In this document: positions 52,343 through 60,594 of the stretch, in pieces | Numbering within the stretch: the stretch's first letter is position 1 | Layout of the letters: each line of letters begins with the position of its first letter | Assembly (NCBI RefSeq): GCF_000732925.1 | Contig: NZ_CP008953.1 | Coordinates: 3,100,001 to 3,164,000 of the forward strand | From: Amycolatopsis japonica | Lineage (GTDB): Bacteria; Actinomycetota; Actinomycetes; Mycobacteriales; Pseudonocardiaceae | Reading direction: 5' to 3' | DNA length: 64,000 nucleotides | The notes under the pieces: model-generated | What the model was told of the DNA's origin: nothing | The model's input: only the letters and a program-made list of their open reading frames with translations | Databases searched by the model: none | Translations under genes and position numbers: made by a program

Positions 52343-52932
52343 CTTTTGCAACCTCGTTGGATCTTCTGCGCACGCCGCCGCCCAAGGAGCGCGCCGATGC
52401 CGCCCGCAACCGGGCCGCGATCCTGGACGCGGCGGCGTCGCTGTTCGCTGAACACGGGGTGGAAGCGGTGTCGATGGATCAGGTGGCGGCGGCCGCGGGG
52501 GTGGGCAAGGGAACGCTCTTCCGCCGCTTCGGTGACAAGGCCGGGCTGGCCGTCGCGCTGCTGGACGCGCGGGAACGCCTGCTCCAGGAAGGAATCCTGC
52601 ACGGGCCGCCCCCGCTGGGCCCGGGTGCTCCGTCGGCCGACCGGCTCGTGGCCTTCGCCGACGCGTACGTCGACTACGTGCTCGAACATCTGCCGCTGGT
52701 GCGGATGTCGGAGACCGCCGCGCCGGGCGCGCGCTACCGCATCGGGGCGTACCGGTTCTGGCACCGGCACGTCGCGATCCTGCTCGACGGCACCCCCGAC
52801 CCCGAGCACGCCGCGCACGCCCTGCTGGCCCCGCTGGCGGCCGAACATCTGACCGCGTTGCTGCCGGAACTGGGGGAGGACCGCGTCCGCGCCGGGATCA
52901 CGCGCCTGTGGCGGGCGGCCGGATCCCAGTAG
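52312..52932 (+). CDS. TetR family regulator
   Basis: A 206-residue regulator starting with GTG 52,312 directly after the first operator, probably leaderless. The helix-turn-helix is at about 48-80 (VSMDQVAAAAGVGKGTLFRRFGDKAGL), followed by a helical domain with a possible ligand pocket. An N-terminal extension of about 25 residues precedes it. It faces the rhodanese gene and probably controls it. A small exported protein follows 24 bp downstream. Confidence 0.86.
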   Translation: MPHDHNGPQSAFATSLDLLRTPPPKERADAARNRAAILDAAASLFAEHGVEAVSMDQVAAAAGVGKGTLFRRFGDKAGLAVALLDARERLLQEGILHGPPPLGPGAPSADRLVAFADAYVDYVLEHLPLVRMSETAAPGARYRIGAYRFWHRHVAILLDGTPDPEHAAHALLAPLAAEHLTALLPELGEDRVRAGITRLWRAAGSQ

Positions 52933-52956
52933 GGTGTCGTCGAGAACCCTGGGAGT

Positions 52957-53349
52957 GTGTCGATGATGGTGGCGAGCCGAAGGACGGCCAAGCAGGCCGT
53001 ACTTGTGCTGCTCGCCGCCGTGCTGACCGCGCTCGGCCTGTTCTTCGCGCTCCACTCGGGCGGTTCCGCTTCGGCGGACGAGTCGCGCGGGGCGAACGCG
53101 ACGGTCGAATCCTCGGTCTCCAAGGCCGTCGCGCCGGTGCGCGCCGCGGGCAGGCTCGCCGCCGAACCCGCGCTCCTGGGTGTGCACGGTCACGGTGATC
53201 TGCCTCTCTTCGGCACCGTCCCGCACGGACCGGCGTCCACGACGCTGCTCCGCCTCAGCGAGCTCCACGACGAAGCAGCTCCCGCCTCGCGCACGGCGAA
53301 CCGCCTCGCGCTGGGTGATCGCGCTCCTCCTTTCCCGGTAGCCGTCTGA
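52957..53349 (+). CDS. Small exported or membrane-anchored protein, unknown function
   Basis: A 130-residue protein that I do not recognise. GTG 52,957 (VSMMVASRRTAK) is preceded by GGGAG. A basic N-terminus and one hydrophobic segment (AVLVLLAAVLTALGLFFAL) ending at ASA-D look like a signal peptide or anchor; the rest is Ala/Pro-rich and has no Cys. It lies just upstream of secDF with a GC-rich hairpin (53,356-53,377) between them. It might be a partner of SecDF or only a neighbour. Confidence 0.6.
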   Translation: MSMMVASRRTAKQAVLVLLAAVLTALGLFFALHSGGSASADESRGANATVESSVSKAVAPVRAAGRLAAEPALLGVHGHGDLPLFGTVPHGPASTTLLRLSELHDEAAPASRTANRLALGDRAPPFPVAV

Positions 53350-53404
53350 CGCTCACGGGCGCGTGTTCGCGCGCCCGAACCGGGAAATCACCAAGGAGAA
53401 CTTC

Positions 53405-55675
53405 GTGCCGCGCGAAACCGCGCGGCGAGGCATGACCGGGCGAGCCGTCGTCTCGCTGGTCGTTCTCGCCGCGACCGTGTACCTGTTGCTGACCACCGCC
53501 CCGAGACTGGGGCTCGATCTGCGTGGTGGCACGCAGATCGTGCTGGAGACCAAGGATTCGCCCACCGTCACCGCCGACGCGGAGACCACCGACCGGACGC
53601 TCGAGGTGCTGCGCCGCCGCGTCGACGCACTGGGCGTCGCCGAGCCGATGCTGGCCCGCTCGGGAGACAACCGGATCATCGTCGAACTACCCGGCGTCCG
53701 GGATCCGCGCGAGGCCGTCGAAGTGATCGGCCGCACCGCGCAGCTGTCCTTCCATCCCGTCCTCGCCACTGGCGCCGCGGACTCCCGTGTGCTCAACGAC
53801 GAGAGCGGGCAGCCGATCACCCTGGGACCCGCCGCGCTGACCGGCGAAGGCGTCGACGAGGCGCTCTCGTCGATCGATTCGCAAGGCGGCGGCTGGCTCG
53901 TTTCGGTTGACTTCAAAGGGGATTCCGGCCGTGCCTGGGAGCGCCTGACCGGGCAGGCCGCGTGCTCGCCGCCAGGCGATCCCGCCCGCCGGGTGGCGAT
54001 CGCGCTCGACGACAAGGTGATCTCGTCGCCGCAGGTGAGCCCGCAGGTGGCTTGCGGGGTCGGGATCGTCGGCGGGAGCACGCAGATCACCGGGCGGTTC
54101 TCGCCCGCCGAGGCCAAGGATCTGGCCTTGCTGATCAACGCCGGCGCGCTGCCGACACCGGTCGAGATCATCGAGCAGCGCACCGTCGGGCCCACCCTCG
54201 GCGCCGCCGCCATCGACGCCAGTGCCCGCGCCGCCGTGATCGGGCTGGCGCTGACCGCGCTGTTCCTGCTCGCGGTGTACCGGCTGGCCGGGCTGATCGC
54301 CGTGGGCGCGCTGGTCGCGTACGCGGCCGTGTCCTATGCCGCGCTGCTCGCCGTCGGCGCGACGCTGACCCTGCCCGGGCTCGCCGGATTCGTGCTGGCC
54401 ATCGGCATGGCCGTCGATGCCACCGTGCTCGTCTTCGAACGGGCGAGAGAGGAACATTCCGTCAAACGGGGTGGCTCGCTGCCACGCTCGGTCAGCCGCG
54501 GGTTCAGCGGCGCGTTGTCGGCGATCGTCGATTCGAACGTGACCACCCTGCTCGCCGCGGGCCTGCTGTTCTGGCTGGCGTCCGGTCCGGTGCGAGGCTT
54601 CGGGGTGACGCTGTCGATCGGCGTCGTCGTCGCGTTGTTCATCTCGCTGGTGCTCACGCGTTTGCTGCTGCACCTCACGATGCGGGGCGTGGTCGCGCGC
54701 AAACCGCGGCTGTCCGGGCTGACCCACGAGGGCCGGGTCCGGCAGTGGGTGAACCGCCGCGATCCCGAATTCCTCGGGAAACCGAAACGCTGGCTGATGG
54801 TGGCGGGCGCGGTCGTGATCGCCGCGATCGCGGGCCTGTTCGTGGCCGGGCCGAACCTCGGTGTCGAATTCACCGGCGGCCGGGTCGTCGAATACAGCAC
54901 TTCGGCGCCCGCCGACGTCGAGCGGGTCCGGGACGCGGTCTCCGACGCCGGATTCCCCCGCGCCGTCGTGCAGATGTCCGGTGAGAAGGACATCTCGGTC
55001 CGCACCGAGCCGATCGACGAGGACGCCACCGAACGGATCCGGACCGCCGTCGCCGGGGTCGCGGGCGACGCCACCGAGATCCGCGACGAGAAGATCGGCC
55101 CGAGTCTCGGCGCCGAACTGCGCACCAAGGCGGTGATCGCGCTCGGCCTCGCGGTGCTGGCGCAGCTGATCTACCTGGCGGTGCGGTTCGATTGGCGGCT
55201 CGGCCTGGCCACGGTCGCCGCGCTCGCCCAGGACGTCCTGATCATCCTCGGGATCTTCGCCTGGCTGGGCAAGTCGATGGACGGCGTCTTCCTCGCCGCG
55301 CTGCTGACGGTGATCGGTTATTCGGTCAACGACTCGGTGGTGGTCTTCGACCGGGTGCGGGAGGTGCGGGGACAACGCCGCAAGGAACCGTTCCCGCGCG
55401 TCGTCGGCACGGCGGTACTGCAGACGTTGCCACGGACGATCAACACCGGCATCGGGGTGCTGTTCGTCCTCGGGGCGCTGCTGGTCCTCGGGGACGGTTC
55501 GCTGGCCGACTTCGCCCTCGCGCTCCTGCTCGGTCTCGTCGCCGGCACGGTGTCCACAGTGGCCACCGCGGGTCCCGTCGCGATCCTGCTCGACAAGCGG
55601 TGGCCCGGGGCCGGACGTCCCGCCCGGAAGGCGAATCCGACACGGCAGCGGGACGACAACGGCGCGGTGGTGTGA
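53405..55675 (+). CDS. secDF: SecD-SecF fusion protein
   Basis: A 757-residue protein translocation accessory factor. GTG 53,405 has an AAGGAG site; the longer frame starts inside the hairpin. The SecD half (to about residue 430) has the GLDLRGGTQIVLE segment, a large exported P1 domain and six helices with GMAVDATVLVFER. The SecF half has LGVEFTGGRVVEYS and GYSVNDSVVVFDRVRE. Both carry the Asp used in proton-driven pulling. Many actinobacteria have separate secD and secF beside yajC; this fused copy stands alone and may serve as a second export aid. Confidence 0.92.
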   Translation: MPRETARRGMTGRAVVSLVVLAATVYLLLTTAPRLGLDLRGGTQIVLETKDSPTVTADAETTDRTLEVLRRRVDALGVAEPMLARSGDNRIIVELPGVRDPREAVEVIGRTAQLSFHPVLATGAADSRVLNDESGQPITLGPAALTGEGVDEALSSIDSQGGGWLVSVDFKGDSGRAWERLTGQAACSPPGDPARRVAIALDDKVISSPQVSPQVACGVGIVGGSTQITGRFSPAEAKDLALLINAGALPTPVEIIEQRTVGPTLGAAAIDASARAAVIGLALTALFLLAVYRLAGLIAVGALVAYAAVSYAALLAVGATLTLPGLAGFVLAIGMAVDATVLVFERAREEHSVKRGGSLPRSVSRGFSGALSAIVDSNVTTLLAAGLLFWLASGPVRGFGVTLSIGVVVALFISLVLTRLLLHLTMRGVVARKPRLSGLTHEGRVRQWVNRRDPEFLGKPKRWLMVAGAVVIAAIAGLFVAGPNLGVEFTGGRVVEYSTSAPADVERVRDAVSDAGFPRAVVQMSGEKDISVRTEPIDEDATERIRTAVAGVAGDATEIRDEKIGPSLGAELRTKAVIALGLAVLAQLIYLAVRFDWRLGLATVAALAQDVLIILGIFAWLGKSMDGVFLAALLTVIGYSVNDSVVVFDRVREVRGQRRKEPFPRVVGTAVLQTLPRTINTGIGVLFVLGALLVLGDGSLADFALALLLGLVAGTVSTVATAGPVAILLDKRWPGAGRPARKANPTRQRDDNGAVV

Positions 55676-55767
55676 TCGACGTTCCTTTGTGGACCGCCGC
55701 GCTCCGCCCGGCCTCTATGCTCGTTCCCGGTGGCAGGGGAGTCCACCGGGAACGAGGGGCGGGGTAG

Positions 55768-56961
55768 ATGATCCAGAGCGTGCTCGTCGGCGCGGTCGTC
55801 GTGCTGGCTTGGACGATGACCGCGGCACGGCTGGAGCGCTGGCAGATCACCGCGCCGATGGCGATGGTCGCGGCCGGGCTGGCGATCGGGTTCACCACGC
55901 GCAACGATCTCGGCAACGGGCTCAACACCGAGATCGCGCTCAACGCGGCGGAACTGATCCTGGCGCTGCTGCTGTTCGTGGACGCCACCGCGGTGAAGGG
56001 CGGTTACCTCGGCCACGACGCGAAAACGGCGGTGCGGCTGCTGCTGGTCGCGTTGCCGCTGACGATCCTGATCGTCATGGGTGTCGGCCTGCTGACGCTG
56101 CCGGGCCTCGGCTGGGCGGCGGTCCTGCTGATCGCCTGCATCATCGCCCCGACGGATTTCGCGCCGGCGACGTCGGTGGTGCACGACGTGCGGGTGCCCG
56201 AACGCGTGCGGCATCTGCTGAACGTCGAGAGCGGATACAACGACGGCGTCGTCGCGCCGGTCTTCATCTTCGCGCTGACCCTCGCGGGGAGTCATCACCA
56301 GGCGAACACGCCGGGTGAGGCGCTGCAGGCCGCGATCCCGGCGGCGTTGCTGGCCGTGCTGGCGGGCTCCGTCATCGGGGCGGTGGCCGCGGTGGCGATG
56401 AACGTGACGGCCAAACACGGCTGGTCGACCCGGCATTCCGCGCGGGTCGCGGCCGTCGCCCTGCCGCTGCTGACCTACACCGCCGCCGTCGCGATCGGCG
56501 GCAACGGGTTCGTCGCCGCGTTCATCTGCGGGATCGCCTACAAGACCGCCCGGCACCCCGGTGAAGAGGAACTCGGGCTCGCCGAGGACGTCAGTTCGCT
56601 GTGCGGGCTGCTGATGTGGTTCGTCTTCGGCAGCACCGCGGTGCTGGTGCTGTCGTTCGGCCTGACGTGGGGCATCGTGCTCGTCAGTGTCGTCGCGCTG
56701 ACCGTCGCCCGGCTGATCCCGGTGCTGCTCACCTTGCTGCGGACGGACTTCAGGTGGCGGGACCGGATGACCATCGGCCTGCTGGCCCCGCGCGGCGCGG
56801 CGTCGATCGTGTTCGGGCTGCTGGCGTTCAACTCGCTCGACGGGGAAGCGGCCGACGTCGCGCTGAGCGTCATGTCGGTGACCGTGCTGGCGAGCGTCGC
56901 CGCGCACGGTGTGGGGGCTTCGGCGTTCCTGAACCGGAAGTCCAAGAGGACCGTGGGCTGA
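55768..56961 (+). CDS. Cation/proton antiporter (CPA1, NhaP type)
   Basis: A 397-residue membrane protein with about twelve helices. Conserved CPA1 motifs: ILALLLFVDATAV, IIAPTDFAPATSVV and NVESGYNDGVVAPV, where the Asp residues bind Na+ and H+. The family exchanges Na+ or K+ for H+ at the cell membrane to control pH and salt. A GGGGCGGGG site is close to the ATG. Its stop lies inside the following hairpin repeat. The 92-bp gap before it shows nothing further. Confidence 0.9.
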   Translation: MIQSVLVGAVVVLAWTMTAARLERWQITAPMAMVAAGLAIGFTTRNDLGNGLNTEIALNAAELILALLLFVDATAVKGGYLGHDAKTAVRLLLVALPLTILIVMGVGLLTLPGLGWAAVLLIACIIAPTDFAPATSVVHDVRVPERVRHLLNVESGYNDGVVAPVFIFALTLAGSHHQANTPGEALQAAIPAALLAVLAGSVIGAVAAVAMNVTAKHGWSTRHSARVAAVALPLLTYTAAVAIGGNGFVAAFICGIAYKTARHPGEEELGLAEDVSSLCGLLMWFVFGSTAVLVLSFGLTWGIVLVSVVALTVARLIPVLLTLLRTDFRWRDRMTIGLLAPRGAASIVFGLLAFNSLDGEAADVALSVMSVTVLASVAAHGVGASAFLNRKSKRTVG

Positions 56962-57009
56962 AGGCTCCCTTCACCGCATCAGATGCGGTGAAGGGAGCCT
57001 TCAGCCCAC
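56953..57009. terminator. 57-bp hairpin repeat holding both convergent stop codons
   Basis: GTGGGCTGAAGGCTCCCTTC... continues to CACCGCAT, a short loop, and the full complement ending at 57,009. The TGA of the antiporter (56,959-56,961) and the TGA of the minus-strand gene (56,979-56,981) both lie inside it. It shares its core with 27,774-27,856. It is probably a bidirectional terminator that inserted into, or grew within, two gene ends. Confidence 0.75.
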
Positions 57010-57773
57010 TCGGGATCGTCCGGCCAGGGAGTGCCGTCCTCCCACAGCCGTTCCGCCTCGTCGGCGAAGTGCCGGTACCAGGGCGCGTCCTTCGGTTCCA
57101 CTGTGAACACCGGCGAGGCTTCACCGGTCGGCCGGTATTCGTAGTGCTGAACGCAGATCAGCCCCCGTTTGGTGGAGACGTCGAGACAGTTGAAGCCCGC
57201 GGAGGAGATCCGCGACGACACCCTGATCTCCAGCCTCCCGCTCGTCCTGCTCTTCAAGGACGTCAGTTCGTCCAGGGTCGCGAGGATCCGCTGCCGCAGC
57301 CGTCCTTGTCCGAGGCTTTGGGAAATCCGGCGATCGGCGACTTCCACGATCGCTTCGTCGGTCGGATCCAGGACCAGTACCCGGATCCGTCCGCCCGAGT
57401 CGAGGATCGACCGGATATCGCTGCGCATGCCCTGCACGGTCCTGGTCATCGAATGGCCGATGAGAAGGATGTCGAAGGCCGCCGCTCGCCGGGAGATGAG
57501 ATCCGCCGGGAACTCCGGTTCGAAGAGTGCCGCGGGGCCGCCGCGATTCGAATCCCGGACCTGTTCGGTCAGCCGCCGCGAGCGGATCTGGGAGAAGGCG
57601 AGCAGGGCCAGCAGCGCCGTCACCACGGAGGAAAGCGTTTTGACGTCCGAGATCCCGGTCGCGCCCAGGACGGTGAACGCCAAGGCGACGGTGCCCAGTA
57701 CGTAGAGATCCAGGTTGTCGTCGGTGATCACCCGCGCCAGCGATCGCCGGATCCGTCCACGCTCGTCCGCCAC
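56979..57773 (-). CDS. Two-helix membrane protein with PLD-like/DUF5919-like domain
   Basis: A 264-residue protein that I cannot assign with confidence. Two hydrophobic helices (about 20-40 and 45-62) are followed by a cytoplasmic domain of about 180 residues. FDILLIGHSMTRTVQGM and GGRIRVLVLDPTDEAIV resemble the PLD-like, often inactive, fold seen with DUF5919; no HxK motif is visible. Such two-helix plus sensor/effector layouts occur in defence or stress proteins, but no defence genes are adjacent. Its last four codons and stop come from the hairpin repeat. Confidence 0.6.
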   Translation of the reverse strand: MADERGRIRRSLARVITDDNLDLYVLGTVALAFTVLGATGISDVKTLSSVVTALLALLAFSQIRSRRLTEQVRDSNRGGPAALFEPEFPADLISRRAAAFDILLIGHSMTRTVQGMRSDIRSILDSGGRIRVLVLDPTDEAIVEVADRRISQSLGQGRLRQRILATLDELTSLKSRTSGRLEIRVSSRISSAGFNCLDVSTKRGLICVQHYEYRPTGEASPVFTVEPKDAPWYRHFADEAERLWEDGTPWPDDPEWAEGSLHRI

Positions 57774-57901
57774 TGAACCCCCTCGTCGTCGGTTGCGTGG
57801 AGACAGTATCGGCCGGACGCCCCGGCATGTCCGGGATTGCTGACATCGATGGCATACCGCGAACCAAGCGATACGAAGCCATTTGGCTCAACCGTTTGTC
57901 T

Positions 57902-57912
57902 GGTCCAGTCCA
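57902..57912 (+). promoter_or_regulatory. GGTCCAGTCCA box upstream of the LysR gene
   Basis: GGTCCAGTCCA lies 24 bp before the LysR start. An identical box is at 58,941-58,951 upstream of the streptogrisin gene. CCATTTG also occurs near both. Shared boxes at a regulator and the next gene suggest autoregulation plus control of the protease. Confidence 0.6.
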
Positions 57913-57935
57913 GTTATGTCTACTAACGTAGAGGG

Positions 57936-58919
57936 ATGGAGCTGGAACTGCGCCACCTGCGCATCATGTGCGCGATCGCCGAACTCGGGAGTATCACCAA
58001 GGCGGCGAATACGCTCGGAATGGCCCAGCCTGCACTGACAGCACAACTGAAGCGCATCGAACGGACCCTCGGCGGGAAGCTGTTCCTCCGCGATCACACC
58101 GGCACGAGGCCGACCGCGCTCGGTCTCCTCGTCCTCGACCGGGCCAAGATGGTGCTCCCCGCCGTGTCGTCGCTGCACGACGAAGCGGCACGTCTCGCCC
58201 AGCACGCGGGCACCGGCGAGCCGGTGACCCTGCGGCTCGGCTCGGCGACGGGGCCGATGCTGGGGGCACTCCTGCAACGCCTCGGCACCACCCATCCCGA
58301 CATCCACGTCGCCACGCATACGTCGTGGTCGGCCAACAAACTGGCGGACATGACCGCCGAGGGCGCGCTGGACTTTGCCTTCGTCGGCGTCTGCGGTGAC
58401 GCGGGCCCGCCGCCGGAGCCCGGTCTTCGCTGGCGGACGCTCGCGCATCATCCGGTGTTCGTGCTGATGTCCGCGCGGGACGAGCGCGCGCAGCAGAACG
58501 AGGTCGAACTCGGCGCCCTCGCGGACGAACGCTGGTGCGCGACGCCGGGCGACGGATGCTTCGGCGACTGTTTCGCGTCCGCGTGCGCGAGATCGGGATT
58601 CACGCCGCGTTCGTTGTACGAGACCGATGTGCTGACCTGTATCGAGATGGTCGAGTCGGGACACGCGGTGGTGTTGTGCCAGCCGCTGTTCCACGAGATC
58701 CCGGGGATCGTCGCGGTCCCGATCGCGGGGAATCCGCTGAGCTGGCGGAATCTCGTCGGCTGGTCGGAGCGCGGGGAGATGGGGCCCTTCGCCGCGGAGA
58801 TGATCGCGCTGTCGCGCGCGGTGTACGGCGAGCTGATCGACCGGCGGCCGACCTACTCGAAGTACCTGGAGTTGAATCCGGGTTATGGCGTCGACTACAC
58901 GGACGCGGGAGTGGGCTGA
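57936..58919 (+). CDS. LysR family regulator next to streptogrisin gene
   Basis: A 327-residue LysR protein: N-terminal helix-turn-helix (GSITKAANTLGMAQPALTAQLKRIE), then an inducer domain with an unusual Cys-rich patch (CATPGDGCFGDCFASACA, about residues 197-215) that could sense redox state or metal. It is co-directional with, and 133 bp upstream of, the streptogrisin-like protease gene. The same GGTCCAGTCCA box precedes both. In Streptomyces several LysR genes lie beside secreted protease genes, so control of the protease is likely. Confidence 0.87.
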   Translation: MELELRHLRIMCAIAELGSITKAANTLGMAQPALTAQLKRIERTLGGKLFLRDHTGTRPTALGLLVLDRAKMVLPAVSSLHDEAARLAQHAGTGEPVTLRLGSATGPMLGALLQRLGTTHPDIHVATHTSWSANKLADMTAEGALDFAFVGVCGDAGPPPEPGLRWRTLAHHPVFVLMSARDERAQQNEVELGALADERWCATPGDGCFGDCFASACARSGFTPRSLYETDVLTCIEMVESGHAVVLCQPLFHEIPGIVAVPIAGNPLSWRNLVGWSERGEMGPFAAEMIALSRAVYGELIDRRPTYSKYLELNPGYGVDYTDAGVG

Positions 58920-58940
58920 CCAGCGCGGAAGCAGTCGAAA

Positions 58941-58986
58941 GGTCCAGTCCACTTGGTGGATATGACCTAAATGGTATGTACCATTT
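58941..58986 (+). promoter_or_regulatory. Streptogrisin promoter: GGTCCAGTCCA box and palindrome
   Basis: The GGTCCAGTCCA box is at 58,941-58,951. AAATGGTA-TG-TACCATTT (58,969-58,986) forms a symmetrical element with exact 8-bp arms. The palindrome lies about 70 bp before the start and may be an operator for a second regulator. Confidence 0.6.
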
Positions 58987-59052
58987 GTAGCAGGTGCCTC
59001 GTACGGTCTGGGACGAGATCTTCTTCCGGAACGCGGTGAGGAAACGCCTGAA

Positions 59053-60378
59053 ATGAACCGAAAGATCGTAGCGGCCGCCGCGGCGGCCCTTACCGGCGCG
59101 GGCCTGGTCACGGCCGTCGCGCTGACGCCGAGCGCCAGCGCCGGCCAGACCGCTTCGGCGGCCGACCAGGTCCAGTCGGAGATCGTCGCCGCACTGGCGC
59201 GCGACCTGAAGATCAGCCCGGATCAGGCGAAGACCCGTCTCGCCGGCGAGCAGAAGGCGGCCCGCGCCGACGGCGACCTCAAGACCCGGCTCGGCCCGTC
59301 CTACGCCGGATCGTGGCTGGACGCGTCCGGGACCACGCTGACCGTCGCGGTCACCGACGCGGCCCTGGAAGGCGTCGTCCGTGCGGCCGGCGCGACCCCG
59401 AAGACGGTCACCCGGAGCGCCGCGCAGCTCGACGCGGCGAAGTTGTCGTTGGACGCCAAGGGAACCAGCGCGCCGAAGACCGTGCCCGGCTGGTACGTCG
59501 ACGCCACCACCAACTCGATCGTCGTCCTGGCCAACGCCGGTGGCGAAGCCGCCGCGAAGTCGTGGGCGACCGCTTCCGGCGTGCGTGCCGACGCGGTGCG
59601 GGTCGAGACCAGCACCGAAAGCCCGGTGCCGCTGATCGACGTCATCGGCGGCAACGCCTACACCTTCGGCTCGGGCCGGTGCTCGATCGGCTTCTCGGTC
59701 GAGGGCGGCTTCGTCACCGCGGGCCACTGTGGCACCACCGGCACACGCACGTCGAACCCGAGCGGGACCGTCGCGGGCTCCAGCTTCCCCGGCAACGACT
59801 ACGCGTGGGTCCGGGTGGACGCGGGCAACACCCCGCGCGGACTGGTGAACCGGTACCCGGGCACCGTCCCGGTGGCGGGTTCGCAGGAGGCCGCGATCGG
59901 CGCGTCGGTCTGCCGCTCCGGTTCCACGACGGGCTGGCACTGCGGCACGATCCAGCAGAAGAACGCTTCGGTGAACTACCCGCAGGGCACCGTTTCCGGC
60001 CTCACGCGGACCAACGCTTGCGCCGAGCCGGGTGACTCCGGCGGCTCGTGGCTCGCGGGCGACCAGGCACAGGGCGTCACCTCCGGTGGCTCCGGCAACT
60101 GCAGCTCGGGCGGCACGTTCTACTTCCAGCCGATCTCGGAGATCCTGAGCGTCTACAGCCTCCGCCTGGTGACCTCGGGCTCGAACCCGCCGTCGAGCAC
60201 GACGCCGACCACCACGACGTCGAACAACCCGCCCGGCGGAACCTGGGCGGCCGGTACCACCTACGCCGCGGGCGCGACGGTGACCTACGACGGCGTTTCG
60301 TACCGGGCCCTGCAGGGCCACACCGCTCAGGTCGGTTGGGAGCCGCCGAACGTCCCAGCGCTCTGGGCGCGCGCCTGA
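59053..60378 (+). CDS. Streptogrisin-like secreted protease with chitin-binding tail
   Basis: A 441-residue S1E (alpha-lytic) protease. Signal peptide 1 to about 30; a long prodomain (about 31-195) that guides folding; mature domain about 196-375 with His225 (TAGHC), Asp249 (GNDYAWV) and Ser329 (GDSGGS). A Ser/Thr/Pro linker leads to a C-terminal carbohydrate-binding module (about 395-441; WAAGTTYAAGATVTYDGVSYRAL) of the CBM5/12 type, as in streptogrisin C. It likely attacks protein on chitin-rich material. A strong terminator follows. Confidence 0.94.
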   Translation: MNRKIVAAAAAALTGAGLVTAVALTPSASAGQTASAADQVQSEIVAALARDLKISPDQAKTRLAGEQKAARADGDLKTRLGPSYAGSWLDASGTTLTVAVTDAALEGVVRAAGATPKTVTRSAAQLDAAKLSLDAKGTSAPKTVPGWYVDATTNSIVVLANAGGEAAAKSWATASGVRADAVRVETSTESPVPLIDVIGGNAYTFGSGRCSIGFSVEGGFVTAGHCGTTGTRTSNPSGTVAGSSFPGNDYAWVRVDAGNTPRGLVNRYPGTVPVAGSQEAAIGASVCRSGSTTGWHCGTIQQKNASVNYPQGTVSGLTRTNACAEPGDSGGSWLAGDQAQGVTSGGSGNCSSGGTFYFQPISEILSVYSLRLVTSGSNPPSSTTPTTTTSNNPPGGTWAAGTTYAAGATVTYDGVSYRALQGHTAQVGWEPPNVPALWARA

Positions 60379-60421
60379 CCACCTAGCCGTCCGGGCCACA
60401 CGCAGGGGTGCGCCCGGACCC

Positions 60422-60465
60422 GACCGCCCCCGACGTCGTCCGTGCGTCGGGGGCGGTCCCTTTTT
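60422..60465 (+). terminator. Intrinsic terminator of the streptogrisin gene
   Basis: GACCGCCCCCGACG (60,422-60,435) pairs exactly with its complement (60,445-60,458) around 9 bases, followed by CC and TTTTT. It is the clearest rho-independent terminator in the window. Confidence 0.9.
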
Positions 60466-60483
60466 GCCGGGTCGTGACGCCGC

Positions 60484-60576
60484 ACTCGCGTGATCGGAGA
60501 CGGAACTCGCGTGATTGGACGCCGAACTCGATGATCGGCGTTCAATCACGCGAGTTCCGTCCCTGATCACGCGAGT
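60484..60576. repeat. 93-bp near-palindrome between convergent genes
   Basis: ACTCGCGTGATC...GACGGAACTCGCGTGATTG...ACGCCGA is followed after a short loop by the almost exact complement up to 60,576. Each arm is about 42 nt and itself contains a direct repeat of ACTCGCGTGAT. It can form a long hairpin or cruciform and separates the streptogrisin gene from sugE. It is probably another dispersed intergenic element. Confidence 0.75.
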
Positions 60577-60594
60577 CACGCCTTCGGCGCCGGG

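Noticed and set aside
53356-53377. GC hairpin before secDF as an intrinsic terminator
   Set aside because: The 8-bp stem is real, but there is no T-run and it overlaps the leader of secDF, so I do not call it a terminator.
53363-53404. Earlier start for secDF at 53,363
   Set aside because: It lies in the hairpin, and the AAGGAG ribosome site is downstream of it, placed correctly for GTG 53,405.
57541-57570. T-loop-like GATTCGAATCCCGG suggesting a tRNA
   Set aside because: No acceptor, D or anticodon stems can be drawn around it, and it lies inside a supported minus-strand gene.
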